A stretch of DNA of 64,000 bases, from the NCBI RefSeq assembly GCF_044762745.1, contig NZ_JBIWEX010000015.1, positions 1 through 64,000 of the forward strand. Reading direction: 5' to 3'. The stretch comes from Psychrobacillus sp044762745. Lineage in GTDB: Bacteria > Bacillota > Bacilli > Bacillales_A > Planococcaceae. Position 1 is the first letter of the stretch; the number at the start of each line of letters is the position of its first letter. Below are positions 39,701 to 49,107 of the stretch, in pieces. The position numbers and the translations under genes were made by a program. The notes beneath the pieces are model-generated. The model was not told where the DNA came from. It did no database searches and was given only the letters and a program-made list of their open reading frames with translations.

Positions 39701-40063
39701 TTAGGACTTTATCCAAATTTGTTCAAACTCTTCTTCTTTAAAACCAAGTGTCAGATGTTTACCATCAAAAACAAGTGGTCTTTTCACTAGCATCCCATCG
39801 GATACTAGCTTTTCAATCTGTTCTTCTTCTGTCATATTTGGAAGCTTGTCTTTTAATTGTAGTTCTCGATATTTTGTTCCACTTGTATTAAAAAGTTTCT
39901 TTATTTCGATGTTTGTTTTTTCTAGTATTTCTTTTATTAATTCTTTTGTAGGTGGATTGTCAACTATTTGATTGTGTTCAAATTCTATATTATTGTCTTT
40001 CAACCACTTACTTGCTTTATTACATGTACTACATTTAGGGTAACCAAAAAATTGAATCTTCAT
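39701..40063 (-). CDS. yusI: ArsC/Spx family protein YusI
   Basis: This is a 120-residue ArsC-fold protein of Spx/MgsR-like size. It starts MKIQFFGYPKCSTCNKASKW with a CXXC redox switch (residues 11-14). NTSGTKYREL and LVKRPLVFDGK are the ArsC family landmarks. Spx proper lacks this KRPLV arrangement, so the general ArsC-like label is safer. The role is unproven. The gene lies between gcvH and fadE as in B. subtilis. Confidence 0.88.
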   Translation of the reverse strand: MKIQFFGYPKCSTCNKASKWLKDNNIEFEHNQIVDNPPTKELIKEILEKTNIEIKKLFNTSGTKYRELQLKDKLPNMTEEEQIEKLVSDGMLVKRPLVFDGKHLTLGFKEEEFEQIWIKS

Positions 40064-40093
40064 TACTTCTCACCTTTTTTCTTTTTATCATAT

Positions 40094-40135
40094 CAAAAAA
40101 TACTGTGGACCGCACATCGGTTCACAGTATTTTTG
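40094..40135 (-). terminator. Terminator of the fad operon
   Basis: AAAATACTGTGGACCG pairs with CGGTTCACAGTATTTT around CACAT, with one mismatch. It lies just after the fadE stop on the minus strand. Confidence 0.9.
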
Positions 40136-40147
40136 TGGTGAGGTTCA

Positions 40148-41935
40148 TTACACGACATATTTCTCCGCGTCAATTAATTTAACAGAAGCTTCCCGTTTTT
40201 TAGTAATGACATTATACGGTGTGTAGCGAGTTAGTTTGCGAAGAGCAGAAAGCATCATTCGTAATGTATCACCTTCTACTGATGCGATTAGCGTTTCTTT
40301 CGCAGCTTTTTCGATTTCATCAAATGCTTCTTGGCAGAAGATTTGCGTATAAAGCAGTTTTTGGTTTGACTTTTCTACTCCGTCACGACCAATTGCTTTT
40401 TCTGTACGTAATACCGCAGATTCCATTGCAAATAAGTTATTTGCGATATTAGCAATGTTCACTAGTACTTCTTGTTCTGCTTCTAGTTTTGTACCGAAAC
40501 GTTGTGCAGCAAGCCCAGCAGCAAGTAACCCAATTTTCTTCGCATTCGCTACTAGTACTTTTTCTTGTGCAAGTGGTGCGTCACTTACTTCTTCCGGCAT
40601 CATCATAAGTAACTCTTCTTGTAAGCTTTGTGCTTTTTCAAGTAGTGGCAATTCGCCTTTCATTGCTTTTTTCAAGAAAGTGCCTGGAACGATCAATCGG
40701 TTGATTTCATTTGTTCCTTCGAAAATACGGTTAATACGAGAGTCACGATAAATACGTTCTACTTCATACTCTTGCATGAAGCCATACCCACCATGCAATT
40801 GAACAGCTTCGTCTGCGATATAATCGAGCACTTCTGATCCTACTACTTTATTAATCGAACATTCAATTGCATATTCTGCGATAGATGCCGCAATTGCTTT
40901 CCCATCTTTTTGTTCTGCTTCACTTAACCTGCTCATACGCTCCTCAAAATAACCAACTGTACGGTAGATTAAACTTTCTGTTGCATACAATTTAGAAGCC
41001 ATCGTTGCTAATTTTTGTTTCGTCAAATTAAAAGAAGAAATAGGTGTTTTAAATTGTTGACGTTGTTTTGAATAGGAAATCGCTAATTCTAATGCACGTT
41101 TTGAACCTCCAACAGTTCCAACTCCTAATTTGTAACGGCCAATATTTAAAATATTAAATGCAATCACATGACCGCGACCAATTTCACCTAGTAAATTTTC
41201 TACCGGCACTTGTGCATCTTGTAAAATGAGCGTGCGTGTAGATGAAGATTTGATGCCCATTTTCTTTTCTTCGGCTCCAACAGAAACACCGGGAAATTCG
41301 CGTTCTACGATGAATGCAGAAAATTTATCCCCATCCACTTTTGCATATACAACAAATACATCCGCAAAGCCTGCATTGGTGATCCATTGTTTTTCCCCAT
41401 TTAAAATATAGTGCGTACCCTCTGCATTTAGCTTCGCCGTTGTTTTAGCCCCTAATGCATCTGAACCTGAACCTGGCTCAGTTAAAGCATAAGCAGAGAT
41501 TTTATCCCCAGAAGCAGAGTTTGGTAAATATTTTTCTTTTTGTTCTTCATTCCCAAAAAGAACGATAGGTAAAGTTCCGATCCCTACATGTGCACCATGT
41601 GTAATAGAAAAACCACCAGCTACAGATAATTTCTCCGCAATTAATGCAGAAGAAATTTTATCTAATGCAATTCCACCATATGCTTCTGGGATATCAGCCG
41701 CTAGTAATCCAAGATCACCTGCAGATTTAAGTAATCGAACGGAATGTTCAAACTCATGATTTTCCAGTTTTTCTACTACAGGTAATACTTCATTCGTTAC
41801 AAAGTCTTCTGCGGTTTTCGCAATCATTTTTTGCTCATCTGTAAAATCCTCTGGAGTGAAAATACGGCTTGCATCCACATCTTCTACTAAAAAACTTCCA
41901 CCTTTAATAACATCCTTCACTTCTGTCATGTCCAT
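40148..41935 (-). CDS. fadE: Acyl-CoA dehydrogenase FadE
   Basis: This is a 595-residue acyl-CoA dehydrogenase. It has the usual N-terminal, beta and helical domains (ISAYALTEPGSGSDALGAKT, LNIGRYKLGVG, LHGGYGFMQEYEVERIYRD, IFEGTNEINR), plus a C-terminal extension of about 180 residues as in Bacillus FadE/YusJ. It catalyses the first step of beta-oxidation with FAD. ATG 41929 has better spacing from GGGGGAAATGGAC than ATG 41935. It is the last gene of fadN-fadA-fadE, separated from fadA by a repeat. Confidence 0.95.
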   Translation of the reverse strand: MDMTEVKDVIKGGSFLVEDVDASRIFTPEDFTDEQKMIAKTAEDFVTNEVLPVVEKLENHEFEHSVRLLKSAGDLGLLAADIPEAYGGIALDKISSALIAEKLSVAGGFSITHGAHVGIGTLPIVLFGNEEQKEKYLPNSASGDKISAYALTEPGSGSDALGAKTTAKLNAEGTHYILNGEKQWITNAGFADVFVVYAKVDGDKFSAFIVEREFPGVSVGAEEKKMGIKSSSTRTLILQDAQVPVENLLGEIGRGHVIAFNILNIGRYKLGVGTVGGSKRALELAISYSKQRQQFKTPISSFNLTKQKLATMASKLYATESLIYRTVGYFEERMSRLSEAEQKDGKAIAASIAEYAIECSINKVVGSEVLDYIADEAVQLHGGYGFMQEYEVERIYRDSRINRIFEGTNEINRLIVPGTFLKKAMKGELPLLEKAQSLQEELLMMMPEEVSDAPLAQEKVLVANAKKIGLLAAGLAAQRFGTKLEAEQEVLVNIANIANNLFAMESAVLRTEKAIGRDGVEKSNQKLLYTQIFCQEAFDEIEKAAKETLIASVEGDTLRMMLSALRKLTRYTPYNVITKKREASVKLIDAEKYVV

Positions 41936-41949
41936 TTCCCCCTATTTTT

Positions 41950-42145
41950 TAGTAATCAAATACGCCTCGGCGGATGCCACAGGACGCGGCGCTCCTAGCC
42001 AGAGTTCCTTGAAATTCAGCAGTTATTGTTAGCTCCTGCGCAAGCTCGTCGCAGAAAACATTTGCTTCCGCTTCTCTTCGTTCAGCTCCGCAGAAGACAT
42101 TTGCTTCCGCTTCTCTTCGTTCAGCTCCGCAGAAAACATTTGCTG
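41950..42145. repeat. Second dispersed repeat family, fad copy, with 39-bp tandem repeat
   Basis: AATCAAATACGCCTCGGCGG is followed by CAGCAGTTATTGTTAG and CTCCTGCGCAAGCTCGTCGC. A tandem repeat of exactly 39 bp follows: 42052-42090, 42091-42129 (one or two differences) and a partial third at 42130-42145. It lies inside the operon between fadA and fadE. Confidence 0.7.
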
Positions 42146-42152
42146 AATGAAG

Positions 42153-43328
42153 TTATAAAAGTTCAAAAACGCCTGCTGCTCCCATTCCTCCGCCGATACA
42201 CATCGTCACAACTCCGAATTGTTTTCGTTGACGTTTAAGCTCGCTCATCATCTTCAATGTCAAAATAGTACCTGTCGCTCCAAGTGGATGACCTAGTGCG
42301 ATTGCTCCACCATTTACATTTACTTTGTCTATATCAATACCTAAATGACGTATAACTTGGATTGATTGAGAAGCAAACGCTTCGTTCAGTTCCCAAAGAT
42401 CAATATCGTCAATCGATAATCCCGCAAGCTTTAATGCTTTTGGAACAGCTACAATTGGACCAATCCCCATTACGTCTGGTGCAACTCCTCCTACTGCAAA
42501 CGAACGGAATTTAGCGATCGGTTTTAACCCTTGTGCTTCTGCAACTTCACGGTCCATTACTAAAACTGCCCCTGCTCCGTCTGAAGTTTGCGAAGCGTTA
42601 CCTGCTGTTACCGATCCGCGTACATTAAATGCTGGTCGTAGCTTTGCTAGTGTTTCGATAGACGTACCTACTCGAACACCTTCATCCATTTTGAACAAAA
42701 ACTTTTTCTCTTGGGCTTTATTATTTTCATCCACGAAATGCTTCACTACTTCTACCGGAACAATATCATCTTCAAACTTGCCAGCAGCAATTGCAGCTGC
42801 AGCAAGTTCATGGGAACGAACAGCAAAAGCATCTTGGTCTTCTCGGCTCACACCGTATCTAGTTGCCACTTGCTCCGCAGTATGGCCCATCCCCATATAG
42901 TATTGTGGAGCCGTTTCTGCTAGATGCACATTCGGTCTAATTGTATTTCCCATCATCGGAACCATACTCATCGATTCTACTCCGCCTGCAATAATTGCTT
43001 CGGAATGCCCGAGCATTATTCGTTCTGCCCCATAAGCAATTGATTGTAAGCCAGAAGAACAAAAACGATTAATCGTAATGGCAGGAGTCGTATCTGGAAG
43101 ACCCGCTAGTGCACCAATATTTCGTGCTACATTCATCCCTTGTTCTGCTTCTGGCATGGCACAGCCTAATATCAAATCATCAATCGGCCCATCATAACCG
43201 CCCGCTCTTTTTAATGTTTCTTTCACAACTAGTGCTCCAAAATCGTCTGGACGAACGGTTGCGAGAGATCCTTTTTTCGCTTTACCAACCGGTGTTCTTG
43301 CACCTGCTACGATAACTGCTTCACGCAT
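42153..43328 (-). CDS. fadA: Acetyl-CoA C-acyltransferase (3-ketoacyl-CoA thiolase) FadA
   Basis: This is a 391-residue thiolase. The nucleophilic Cys is in TINRFCSSGLQSIAYG, the C-terminal His in NGGAIALGHPLGATG, and the second Cys in VVTMCIGGGMGAAG. It cleaves 3-ketoacyl-CoA with CoA in the last beta-oxidation step. AAAGGAGGAAAACTC precedes the ATG. It is 30 bp after fadN, under the FadR box. Confidence 0.96.
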   Translation of the reverse strand: MREAVIVAGARTPVGKAKKGSLATVRPDDFGALVVKETLKRAGGYDGPIDDLILGCAMPEAEQGMNVARNIGALAGLPDTTPAITINRFCSSGLQSIAYGAERIMLGHSEAIIAGGVESMSMVPMMGNTIRPNVHLAETAPQYYMGMGHTAEQVATRYGVSREDQDAFAVRSHELAAAAIAAGKFEDDIVPVEVVKHFVDENNKAQEKKFLFKMDEGVRVGTSIETLAKLRPAFNVRGSVTAGNASQTSDGAGAVLVMDREVAEAQGLKPIAKFRSFAVGGVAPDVMGIGPIVAVPKALKLAGLSIDDIDLWELNEAFASQSIQVIRHLGIDIDKVNVNGGAIALGHPLGATGTILTLKMMSELKRQRKQFGVVTMCIGGGMGAAGVFELL

Positions 43329-43358
43329 GAGTTTTCCTCCTTTATCACCTACGCAAAA

Positions 43359-45743
43359 TTAGTTGCGTAATGGCTTCCCTTTCACTAACATATGTTGCAT
43401 TCTTGCTTGTGATTTTGGATCGGCAACTAAGCTTAAGAATGCTTCTCGCTCTAAATTAAGTAGATATTGCTCATCCACTAAAGTACCGTATGGAACTTCT
43501 CCACCTGCAATCACATACGCAAGTTTTTTCGCAATTTTCAAGTCATGCTCACTAATATAACCTGATAAAAACATGCCTTCTGCACCTAAAAGTAGAGTTG
43601 CAAATCCAGGCGATCCTGTTACAGGAACCTTTTCTCGTAACGGTGCTTTGTATCCAGCATTTGCAAGATTTAGTGCAGCTTGTTTTGCATCATATAACTG
43701 GTGATCTGGATTCACACTAATTCCATCTGCAAAGTTTAAGAAGTTGTTTTCAAGCGCTTCTTCCCCAGATGTGGAGACCTTCGCCATTGCAATTGTTTCA
43801 AATACTTTATTGGCAACGTATTGATAGTCCACTTGAACGCCTTTTGGAAGTCCTTTTAAATGCTTCATATATAGCTCTTTGTTTCCGCCACCACCAGGTA
43901 TTAGTCCAACACCAGCTTCCACTAGACCCATATAGGTTTCAGTCGTAGCTTGAATATGGGCTGCAGGTAAACAAGCTTCAGCCCCGCCGCCTAGTGTCAT
44001 CCCAAACGGAGCCACTACTACCGGTTTAGAAGCATATTTAATTTTCATCATCGCATTTTGGAAGCTTCGAATGACAAAATCTAATTCAAATAGATTATCA
44101 TCTTGTGCTTCCATTAAAATCATGCCAAGGTTCGCTCCAACACTAAAGTTTTTGCCTTGGTTCCCAATAACAAGCCCTTTGAAGTTTTTCTCCACTTCAT
44201 CAATCGCAAAGTTAATCATTTGAATGATGTCGAGTCCAATTGCATTCGACTTAGAATGGAATTCTAGTAATGCAATTCCGTCTCCTAAATCTATTAAACT
44301 AGCGCCAGAATTGGACTTAATGACACCATGTTTTTTCTTATAACGCTTCAGATCAATTACCTTTTCATTGAAAGAAACGATCGTGTAGTCATTTCCGTCG
44401 AAGTAATATAGATCACCATTTTCTTCTTTATAAAATGATTCGAACCCTTTATTTAAAAGCGACTGGACGAAAACAGGAATTTCCTGTCCTTCTGCTTTCA
44501 TTTTTTCAACTGACTCTTTTACACCAATTGCATCCCAGATTTCAAACGGTCCTTGTTGCCAGCCGAATCCCCATTTCATCGCTTGATCAATAGAGACGAT
44601 ATCGTCTGCAATTTCCCCGTGTAGCTCAGCAGAATAGATAAGCATCGGACTCAAAATGCTCCACAGCAGTTCACCAGTTCGATCTTTTGCATATGTTAAC
44701 GTTTTCACTTTTGCCGCTAAACCTTTTTGCTGCTTCGCCATTTCCATCGATGGTGTGTTTAGCTTTTTGACAGGCTCATATTCTAAAGTTTCCGGATTTA
44801 ATTCCTTAATTTCTTTGCCTTCTTTTAAGAAGAACCCTTGACCTGTTTTGGAACCAAGCCAATTATTTTCAAGCATTATATGCATAAAAGCCGGTACTTC
44901 AAACACTTTCTGTTCTTCGCCAGTCGTTAGGTCATAGACGTTTTTCGCAACATGTGCAAACGTATCTAATCCGACAACATCCAATGTACGGAATGTCGCA
45001 GATTTTGGTCGCCCAATTAGTGGACCAGTAACCGAATCCACTTCCCCTACAGAATATCCACGGGCTAGCATTTCTCGAAGTGTAATCAGTAATCCATACG
45101 TGCCAATTCGATTAGCAATAAAGTTAGGGGTATCTTTGGCTAAAACAACCCCTTTTCCTAAAATGTCCTCTCCGAATTGCTTCATATATTCTACTACTTC
45201 AGGATCCGTTGTTTGAGCTGGTATTATTTCTAACAGCTTTAAATATCGTGGTGGATTAAAGAAATGCGTTCCGAGAAAATGCTTTGCAAAATCTTCTGAA
45301 CGTCCTTCTACCATTGCATTAATACTAATACCAGAAGTGTTGGAGCTAATGATAGTTCCCGCTTTTCGTACTGCGTCTATTTTTTCATATAAGCTTTTTT
45401 TCACGCCCAAGTTTTCTACTACTACCTCAATGATCCAGTCGACTTCTTTTAGTTTCTCCAAATCATCTTCTAAGTTACCTGCAGTAATGAGTTGTACATT
45501 TTTAATAGAAGTAAGAGGTGCCGGTTTTTGCTTCAGCAATTTTTGTAATGCATTTTGAGCAAATTTATTACGCAACTCGGGATGCTCTAATGTTAACCCC
45601 TTTGCTTCATCATCTTTACTCACTTCTTTTGGCACAATATCTAACAGTAGTGTTGGAATACCTATATTTGCTAAGTGAGCTGCAATTCCAGACCCCATTA
45701 CCCCCGAGCCAAGAACCGCTGCTTTTTTAATTTGAAAAGTCAC
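43359..45743 (-). CDS. fadN: 3-hydroxyacyl-CoA dehydrogenase/enoyl-CoA hydratase FadN
   Basis: This is a 794-residue bifunctional beta-oxidation enzyme. The N-terminal NAD domain has KKAAVLGSGVMGSGIAAHLA, followed by the hydroxyacyl dehydrogenase catalytic domains (FLGTHFFNPPRYLKLLEIIP). The C-terminal crotonase domain has GKNFSVGANLGMIL and GMTLGGGAEACLP. GTG 45743 follows GGGAGGCTTTTGCAC. The frame is open 37 codons further, but that stretch would cover the operator and ribosome site. It is the first gene of fadN-fadA-fadE. Confidence 0.95.
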   Translation of the reverse strand: MTFQIKKAAVLGSGVMGSGIAAHLANIGIPTLLLDIVPKEVSKDDEAKGLTLEHPELRNKFAQNALQKLLKQKPAPLTSIKNVQLITAGNLEDDLEKLKEVDWIIEVVVENLGVKKSLYEKIDAVRKAGTIISSNTSGISINAMVEGRSEDFAKHFLGTHFFNPPRYLKLLEIIPAQTTDPEVVEYMKQFGEDILGKGVVLAKDTPNFIANRIGTYGLLITLREMLARGYSVGEVDSVTGPLIGRPKSATFRTLDVVGLDTFAHVAKNVYDLTTGEEQKVFEVPAFMHIMLENNWLGSKTGQGFFLKEGKEIKELNPETLEYEPVKKLNTPSMEMAKQQKGLAAKVKTLTYAKDRTGELLWSILSPMLIYSAELHGEIADDIVSIDQAMKWGFGWQQGPFEIWDAIGVKESVEKMKAEGQEIPVFVQSLLNKGFESFYKEENGDLYYFDGNDYTIVSFNEKVIDLKRYKKKHGVIKSNSGASLIDLGDGIALLEFHSKSNAIGLDIIQMINFAIDEVEKNFKGLVIGNQGKNFSVGANLGMILMEAQDDNLFELDFVIRSFQNAMMKIKYASKPVVVAPFGMTLGGGAEACLPAAHIQATTETYMGLVEAGVGLIPGGGGNKELYMKHLKGLPKGVQVDYQYVANKVFETIAMAKVSTSGEEALENNFLNFADGISVNPDHQLYDAKQAALNLANAGYKAPLREKVPVTGSPGFATLLLGAEGMFLSGYISEHDLKIAKKLAYVIAGGEVPYGTLVDEQYLLNLEREAFLSLVADPKSQARMQHMLVKGKPLRN

Positions 45744-45766
45744 GTGCAAAAGCCTCCCCATTGTTT

Positions 45767-45784
45767 TGAATGAATACTCATTCA
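45767..45784 (-). promoter_or_regulatory. FadR operator of the fadNAE operon
   Basis: TGAATGAATACTCATTCA matches the Bacillus FadR (TetR-family) consensus TGAATGANTANTCATTCA perfectly. It is placed 24 bp before the fadN start. Long-chain acyl-CoA would release repression. Confidence 0.93.
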
Positions 45785-45924
45785 TTTTATTGATAAAAAA
45801 AATAGAAACACTCTCTATGACTATTAGTTTAGAACAATTTTTAAATTTTCGCAATAATAAAATGAATTATTTCAAGCAATTTTCTTTCTAGTCTTTCTGA
45901 AACAGTGTAAACTACAAGAAAAGT

Positions 45925-46015
45925 GTAAGCGCCTATGTCTGCCCCGACAGGCAAAGAACTTCTGCGAGCAGGAGCAATTATCCATTTGCCTCCGAGGGGC
46001 AAGGCACTGGAACTA
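45925..46015. repeat. Second dispersed repeat family, inverted copy
   Basis: TAAGCGCCTATGTCTGCCCC, GACAGGCAAAGAACTTCTGC, GAGCAGGAGC, then TTTGCCTCCGAGGGGCAAGG. The reverse complement shares GCTCCTGC and the CTCGGAGG block with the copies at 38160 and 41950. A GCCCC-GACAG / GGGGCAAGG stem is possible. It lies between fadN and the thioredoxin gene. Confidence 0.5.
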
Positions 46016-46046
46016 GACATAATAACAATTATTGGAGGTAAATATT

Positions 46047-46364
46047 ATGAACAAAATTACAACTGCAGAACAATTCAATGAAATCATTTCTGGTGACAAT
46101 GAAGTACTAGTAAAATTCGAAGCTGGCTGGTGTCCAGATTGCCGTCGCATGGAAATGTTCATCGACCCAATCATTGAAAAATATAACCAATATACATGGT
46201 ACGAAGTAAACCGTGACGAATTACCGGAAATCGCTGAAAAATATGAAGTAATGGGTATTCCAAGCCTTCTTATTTACCAGAATGGCGAGAAAAAAGCACA
46301 TTTACACAGTGCAAATGCAAAATCTCCTGAACAAGTAACAGAATTTCTGGATGCTCAGAATTAA
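46047..46364 (+). CDS. Thioredoxin family protein
   Basis: This is a 105-residue protein, MNKITTAEQFNEIISGDNEV, with the active site FEAGWCPDCRRMEMF (CPDC instead of CGPC) and cis-Pro in VMGIPSLLIYQNGEK. The CPDC motif suggests a redox potential different from general thioredoxin. GGAGGTAAATATT precedes ATG 46047. It is monocistronic, ends at a long hairpin, and is divergent from the fad operon. The partner is unknown. Confidence 0.9.
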   Translation: MNKITTAEQFNEIISGDNEVLVKFEAGWCPDCRRMEMFIDPIIEKYNQYTWYEVNRDELPEIAEKYEVMGIPSLLIYQNGEKKAHLHSANAKSPEQVTEFLDAQN

Positions 46365-46376
46365 TATCGCAAATTT

Positions 46377-46419
46377 ATTATGCCCTTTGAAACTTTTAAT
46401 AAAGTTTCAAAGGGCATAA
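46377..46419. terminator. Long perfect hairpin between convergent genes
   Basis: TTATGCCCTTTGAAACTTT (46377-46395) and AAAGTTTCAAAGGGCATAA (46401-46419) form a 19-bp perfect stem with a 5-nt loop. The T-tract is weak on both strands, so termination may rely on stem strength. Confidence 0.7.
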
Positions 46420-46470
46420 TGCATATAGTAATATTTGATTTAACACTATTTAGTTAGTTATTTCATCACG

Positions 46471-47436
46471 CTAAGTTATTTTGTTCAATGCATTCGTAGG
46501 GGATTCCCCTCTAAGTACCGATAAGACAGAATCAGCAGCGAGCATCCCCATTTTAAATCTTGTTTCTACCGTCGCTGATCCTATATGTGGTGTAGTTACG
46601 ACGTTTGGAAACTTCAATAACGGATGATTGATATCTACAGGTTCTTGTTTATAAACGTCTAATCCAGCTCCCGCAATTTCTTTATTTCGCAATGATTCAA
46701 TTAAAGAATCTTCATCGACGACAGCACCACGTGATCCGTTTATAAAAATAGCGTTTTTCTTCATCAACTTAAATTCAGCAGCACCATACATATTTTTCGT
46801 TTCTTCACTTAGTGGAACCATATTACAAACGAAGTCCGAACGTTTCAGCAAGTCCTGAAGACTACAATATTGTGCATCATAAGTCGATTCGATTTCCTCA
46901 TCACGACTTCTATTATGATATAAAATTTCCATACCAAACCCAAATTTTGCTCGTGTTGCAATTGCCTTTCCAACTCCCCCCATTCCAATAATTCCTATCA
47001 CTTTTCCGTGAACATCAAGTCCAAATAAATCTTCGTCAATCATTGCATCCCAATTTCCTTGTTTCACATATGCATCCAACTCTGGTATTCTTCTAGCAGT
47101 AGAAAGAAGTACGCCGAACACTGCATCTGCTACAGTCTCATTCAAGATGCCTGGAGTATTTGTTGCTATTATATTTCGTTTTGTTAATAAATCTAAATCC
47201 AAATTATCATATCCAACCGAAATATTGCTTACTACTTTCAGTTTGGGACTATTTTTCAAAATCTCCTCATCTATTTTTAAAGCAGAACCTAACAATGCTA
47301 CCGCATCATTCAGATGAGAGATGAATTGCGGATATGTTGATTCATCTAATTTTTCAAAATAAACAACTTCACATGTTGTACGTAAATAATCTAAAACACG
47401 TTGATCTACTTTTCTATAAACGATTACTTTTTGCAT
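46471..47436 (-). CDS. D-2-hydroxyacid dehydrogenase (NAD-dependent)
   Basis: This is a 321-residue D-isomer-specific hydroxyacid dehydrogenase. The NAD motif is IGIIGMGGVGKAIATRAKFG near residue 150, and the catalytic Arg/Glu/His come in INGSRGAVVDE, LDVYKQEPV and VVTTPHIGSATVETR. Members reduce glyoxylate, hydroxypyruvate or 2-ketogluconate; the exact substrate is uncertain. AGGAGGAAGCTAATC precedes the ATG. Monocistronic. Confidence 0.9.
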   Translation of the reverse strand: MQKVIVYRKVDQRVLDYLRTTCEVVYFEKLDESTYPQFISHLNDAVALLGSALKIDEEILKNSPKLKVVSNISVGYDNLDLDLLTKRNIIATNTPGILNETVADAVFGVLLSTARRIPELDAYVKQGNWDAMIDEDLFGLDVHGKVIGIIGMGGVGKAIATRAKFGFGMEILYHNRSRDEEIESTYDAQYCSLQDLLKRSDFVCNMVPLSEETKNMYGAAEFKLMKKNAIFINGSRGAVVDEDSLIESLRNKEIAGAGLDVYKQEPVDINHPLLKFPNVVTTPHIGSATVETRFKMGMLAADSVLSVLRGESPTNALNKIT

Positions 47437-47648
47437 GATTAGCTTCCTCCTAATTAATTTCCAGCATAACTATTAATACCTCTAATTGTATGGTAAACGA
47501 ATAGCTCAATCAATCAATCAATATTCCGAAAATTATAACAACTATATTTTTATATTGAATAGATTATGACAACGTGTAAATTAGAATTAAACGAACCTTA
47601 TGTTAAATATAAGTTACACTTCTTATTTTTTATCTGTACACCATTAAT

Positions 47649-48905
47649 TCAAAACGAAGTGAAACAAATAGGACTGTGCACCGGCTTAAACCACTCGTCT
47701 AGCATTTTGATATTTACATTATTTATAACAACTGTCCCATAATTATATAACGTTTCTATAGAAACACATCCCATCAACCAAGAACTTAGATCATGAATAC
47801 CTATTTTAATATTTACATCTTCAGTGGGATTCGATAATTTTATAGCTTTCCAAAAATCATCATGATAAATGACTTCGTATAAGCCGTTTTGTGTTGGTAA
47901 GAAAGTGTCTTCTATTTCTAGTACTATCCTTGTATATTGATCCGGTTTTCTAAGTTGATGGAAATTCATTTCGTGAATAAAATCAATAATATTTGTTATT
48001 CGATACATCAGTCCTGTTCCCGATGTTGCCACTTCATGATATGCACTTGGTATAAGATGATTCGAATCATTCAATGGACTTTCAAGTGCATGCAAAAATG
48101 ATTTATCATTTGTCCGAAAAATAATTCTATCCACTTGATCTTGCTGTGAATGTAACCAAGCTGCTAATTGTTTATAACCAGTCGGATTAGTCCAAATCCA
48201 TTCGTGGACAATCATATGTTGATGTAAAAAGTGACTATCTTTTACTGGTTCTAAAGTAAAGGCTAATGCACCTAATAGCTGCCCGTTTTCTATAACACCA
48301 ACATAATTCGTTATTGCATTTTTAATTCGTTGTCGTTCGGTCCATGTTCTTTTAATCATCCCATGATTTTTTTGTGTATAGTCGTTATATAAGGATACGA
48401 TTGCTTCCTCATCTTTGGGAGACAAGAACTTAACCATTCCTTTTTCTCCATTTGTAACAAGAGCATTTGGTTTAATTTTAAATTCATATTTCATCGGTCC
48501 ATAGCCATAACCCATCTTCCGATAAAAACCTGGGTTAAACGGGTACAGTGATACTAGGACTACATTTTCCTGATTAGCATACTGATGGAAATGAGACAGA
48601 AGTTTGTTTGCAATTTTCTCTTTTTTATGTAGAAGATGGACTGCAACCATACCAATTCCAAAAACACGCTGAAATTTACCATTTACATTACATTCAAAAT
48701 CATTCAAACGATACATACCTTGAAGTTCTTCTTCCTCATTAAAATAACCAAAATATTGAATACCATTTTGTTCTTCTTGCTCTTTCGTTAAACGACCTAC
48801 AAATTCCATTTTTTTCTCTGCTGTTTGGATGTTCATGCCTGGATACGCAAAGGCTGCAATGTTTGCCGCTGCTTCTAAGTCTTGCTTTTGTAAAAGTCGA
48901 ATCAA
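47649..48905 (-). CDS. Eis-like GNAT acetyltransferase with sterol-carrier-like C-terminus
   Basis: This is a 418-residue protein with the three-part Eis architecture. There is an N-terminal GNAT domain (IGMVAVHLLHKKEKIANKLL as acetyl-CoA loop, FYRKMGYGYGPMKYEF), a second GNAT-like domain (LLGALAFTLEPVKDSHFLH), and a C-terminal sterol-carrier-like domain from about residue 300. Family members acetylate amines on aminoglycosides, peptides or other substrates, and the role varies. GGGGAGAATAAC precedes the ATG. Monocistronic. Confidence 0.87.
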   Translation of the reverse strand: MIRLLQKQDLEAAANIAAFAYPGMNIQTAEKKMEFVGRLTKEQEEQNGIQYFGYFNEEEELQGMYRLNDFECNVNGKFQRVFGIGMVAVHLLHKKEKIANKLLSHFHQYANQENVVLVSLYPFNPGFYRKMGYGYGPMKYEFKIKPNALVTNGEKGMVKFLSPKDEEAIVSLYNDYTQKNHGMIKRTWTERQRIKNAITNYVGVIENGQLLGALAFTLEPVKDSHFLHQHMIVHEWIWTNPTGYKQLAAWLHSQQDQVDRIIFRTNDKSFLHALESPLNDSNHLIPSAYHEVATSGTGLMYRITNIIDFIHEMNFHQLRKPDQYTRIVLEIEDTFLPTQNGLYEVIYHDDFWKAIKLSNPTEDVNIKIGIHDLSSWLMGCVSIETLYNYGTVVINNVNIKMLDEWFKPVHSPICFTSF

Positions 48906-49049
48906 GTTATTCTCCCCTTTCGAAATAATATGTAGAATTAATAGCCATTTTAATTATAGTATATTCCTAATATTTAGATAACATATTTTCTATTGCTTAC
49001 ATGGTTGCAACTTAGTCAAAGTATGTTCTAATTTATACTTAGCGCAAAA

Positions 49050-49092
49050 TAAAAAAGAGTTCTTCCTAACGGATTAGGAAAAACTCTTCTTT
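49050..49092 (-). terminator. Minus-strand terminator just upstream of a plus-strand gene
   Basis: AAGAGTTCTTCCTAA (49055-49069) pairs with TTAGGAAAAACTCTT (49074-49088). The minus-strand product is followed by TTTTTTATTTTG, the plus-strand product only by CTTT. It would stop transcripts running leftward from the exonuclease gene through the protease gene in antisense. Confidence 0.7.
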
Positions 49093-49107
49093 AAGGTGAG
49101 GTTACAT

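Noticed and set aside
45744..45854. N-terminal extension of FadN
   Set aside because: It would translate the FadR operator and the ribosome site, and the FadN family starts just before KKAAVLGSGVMGSG.
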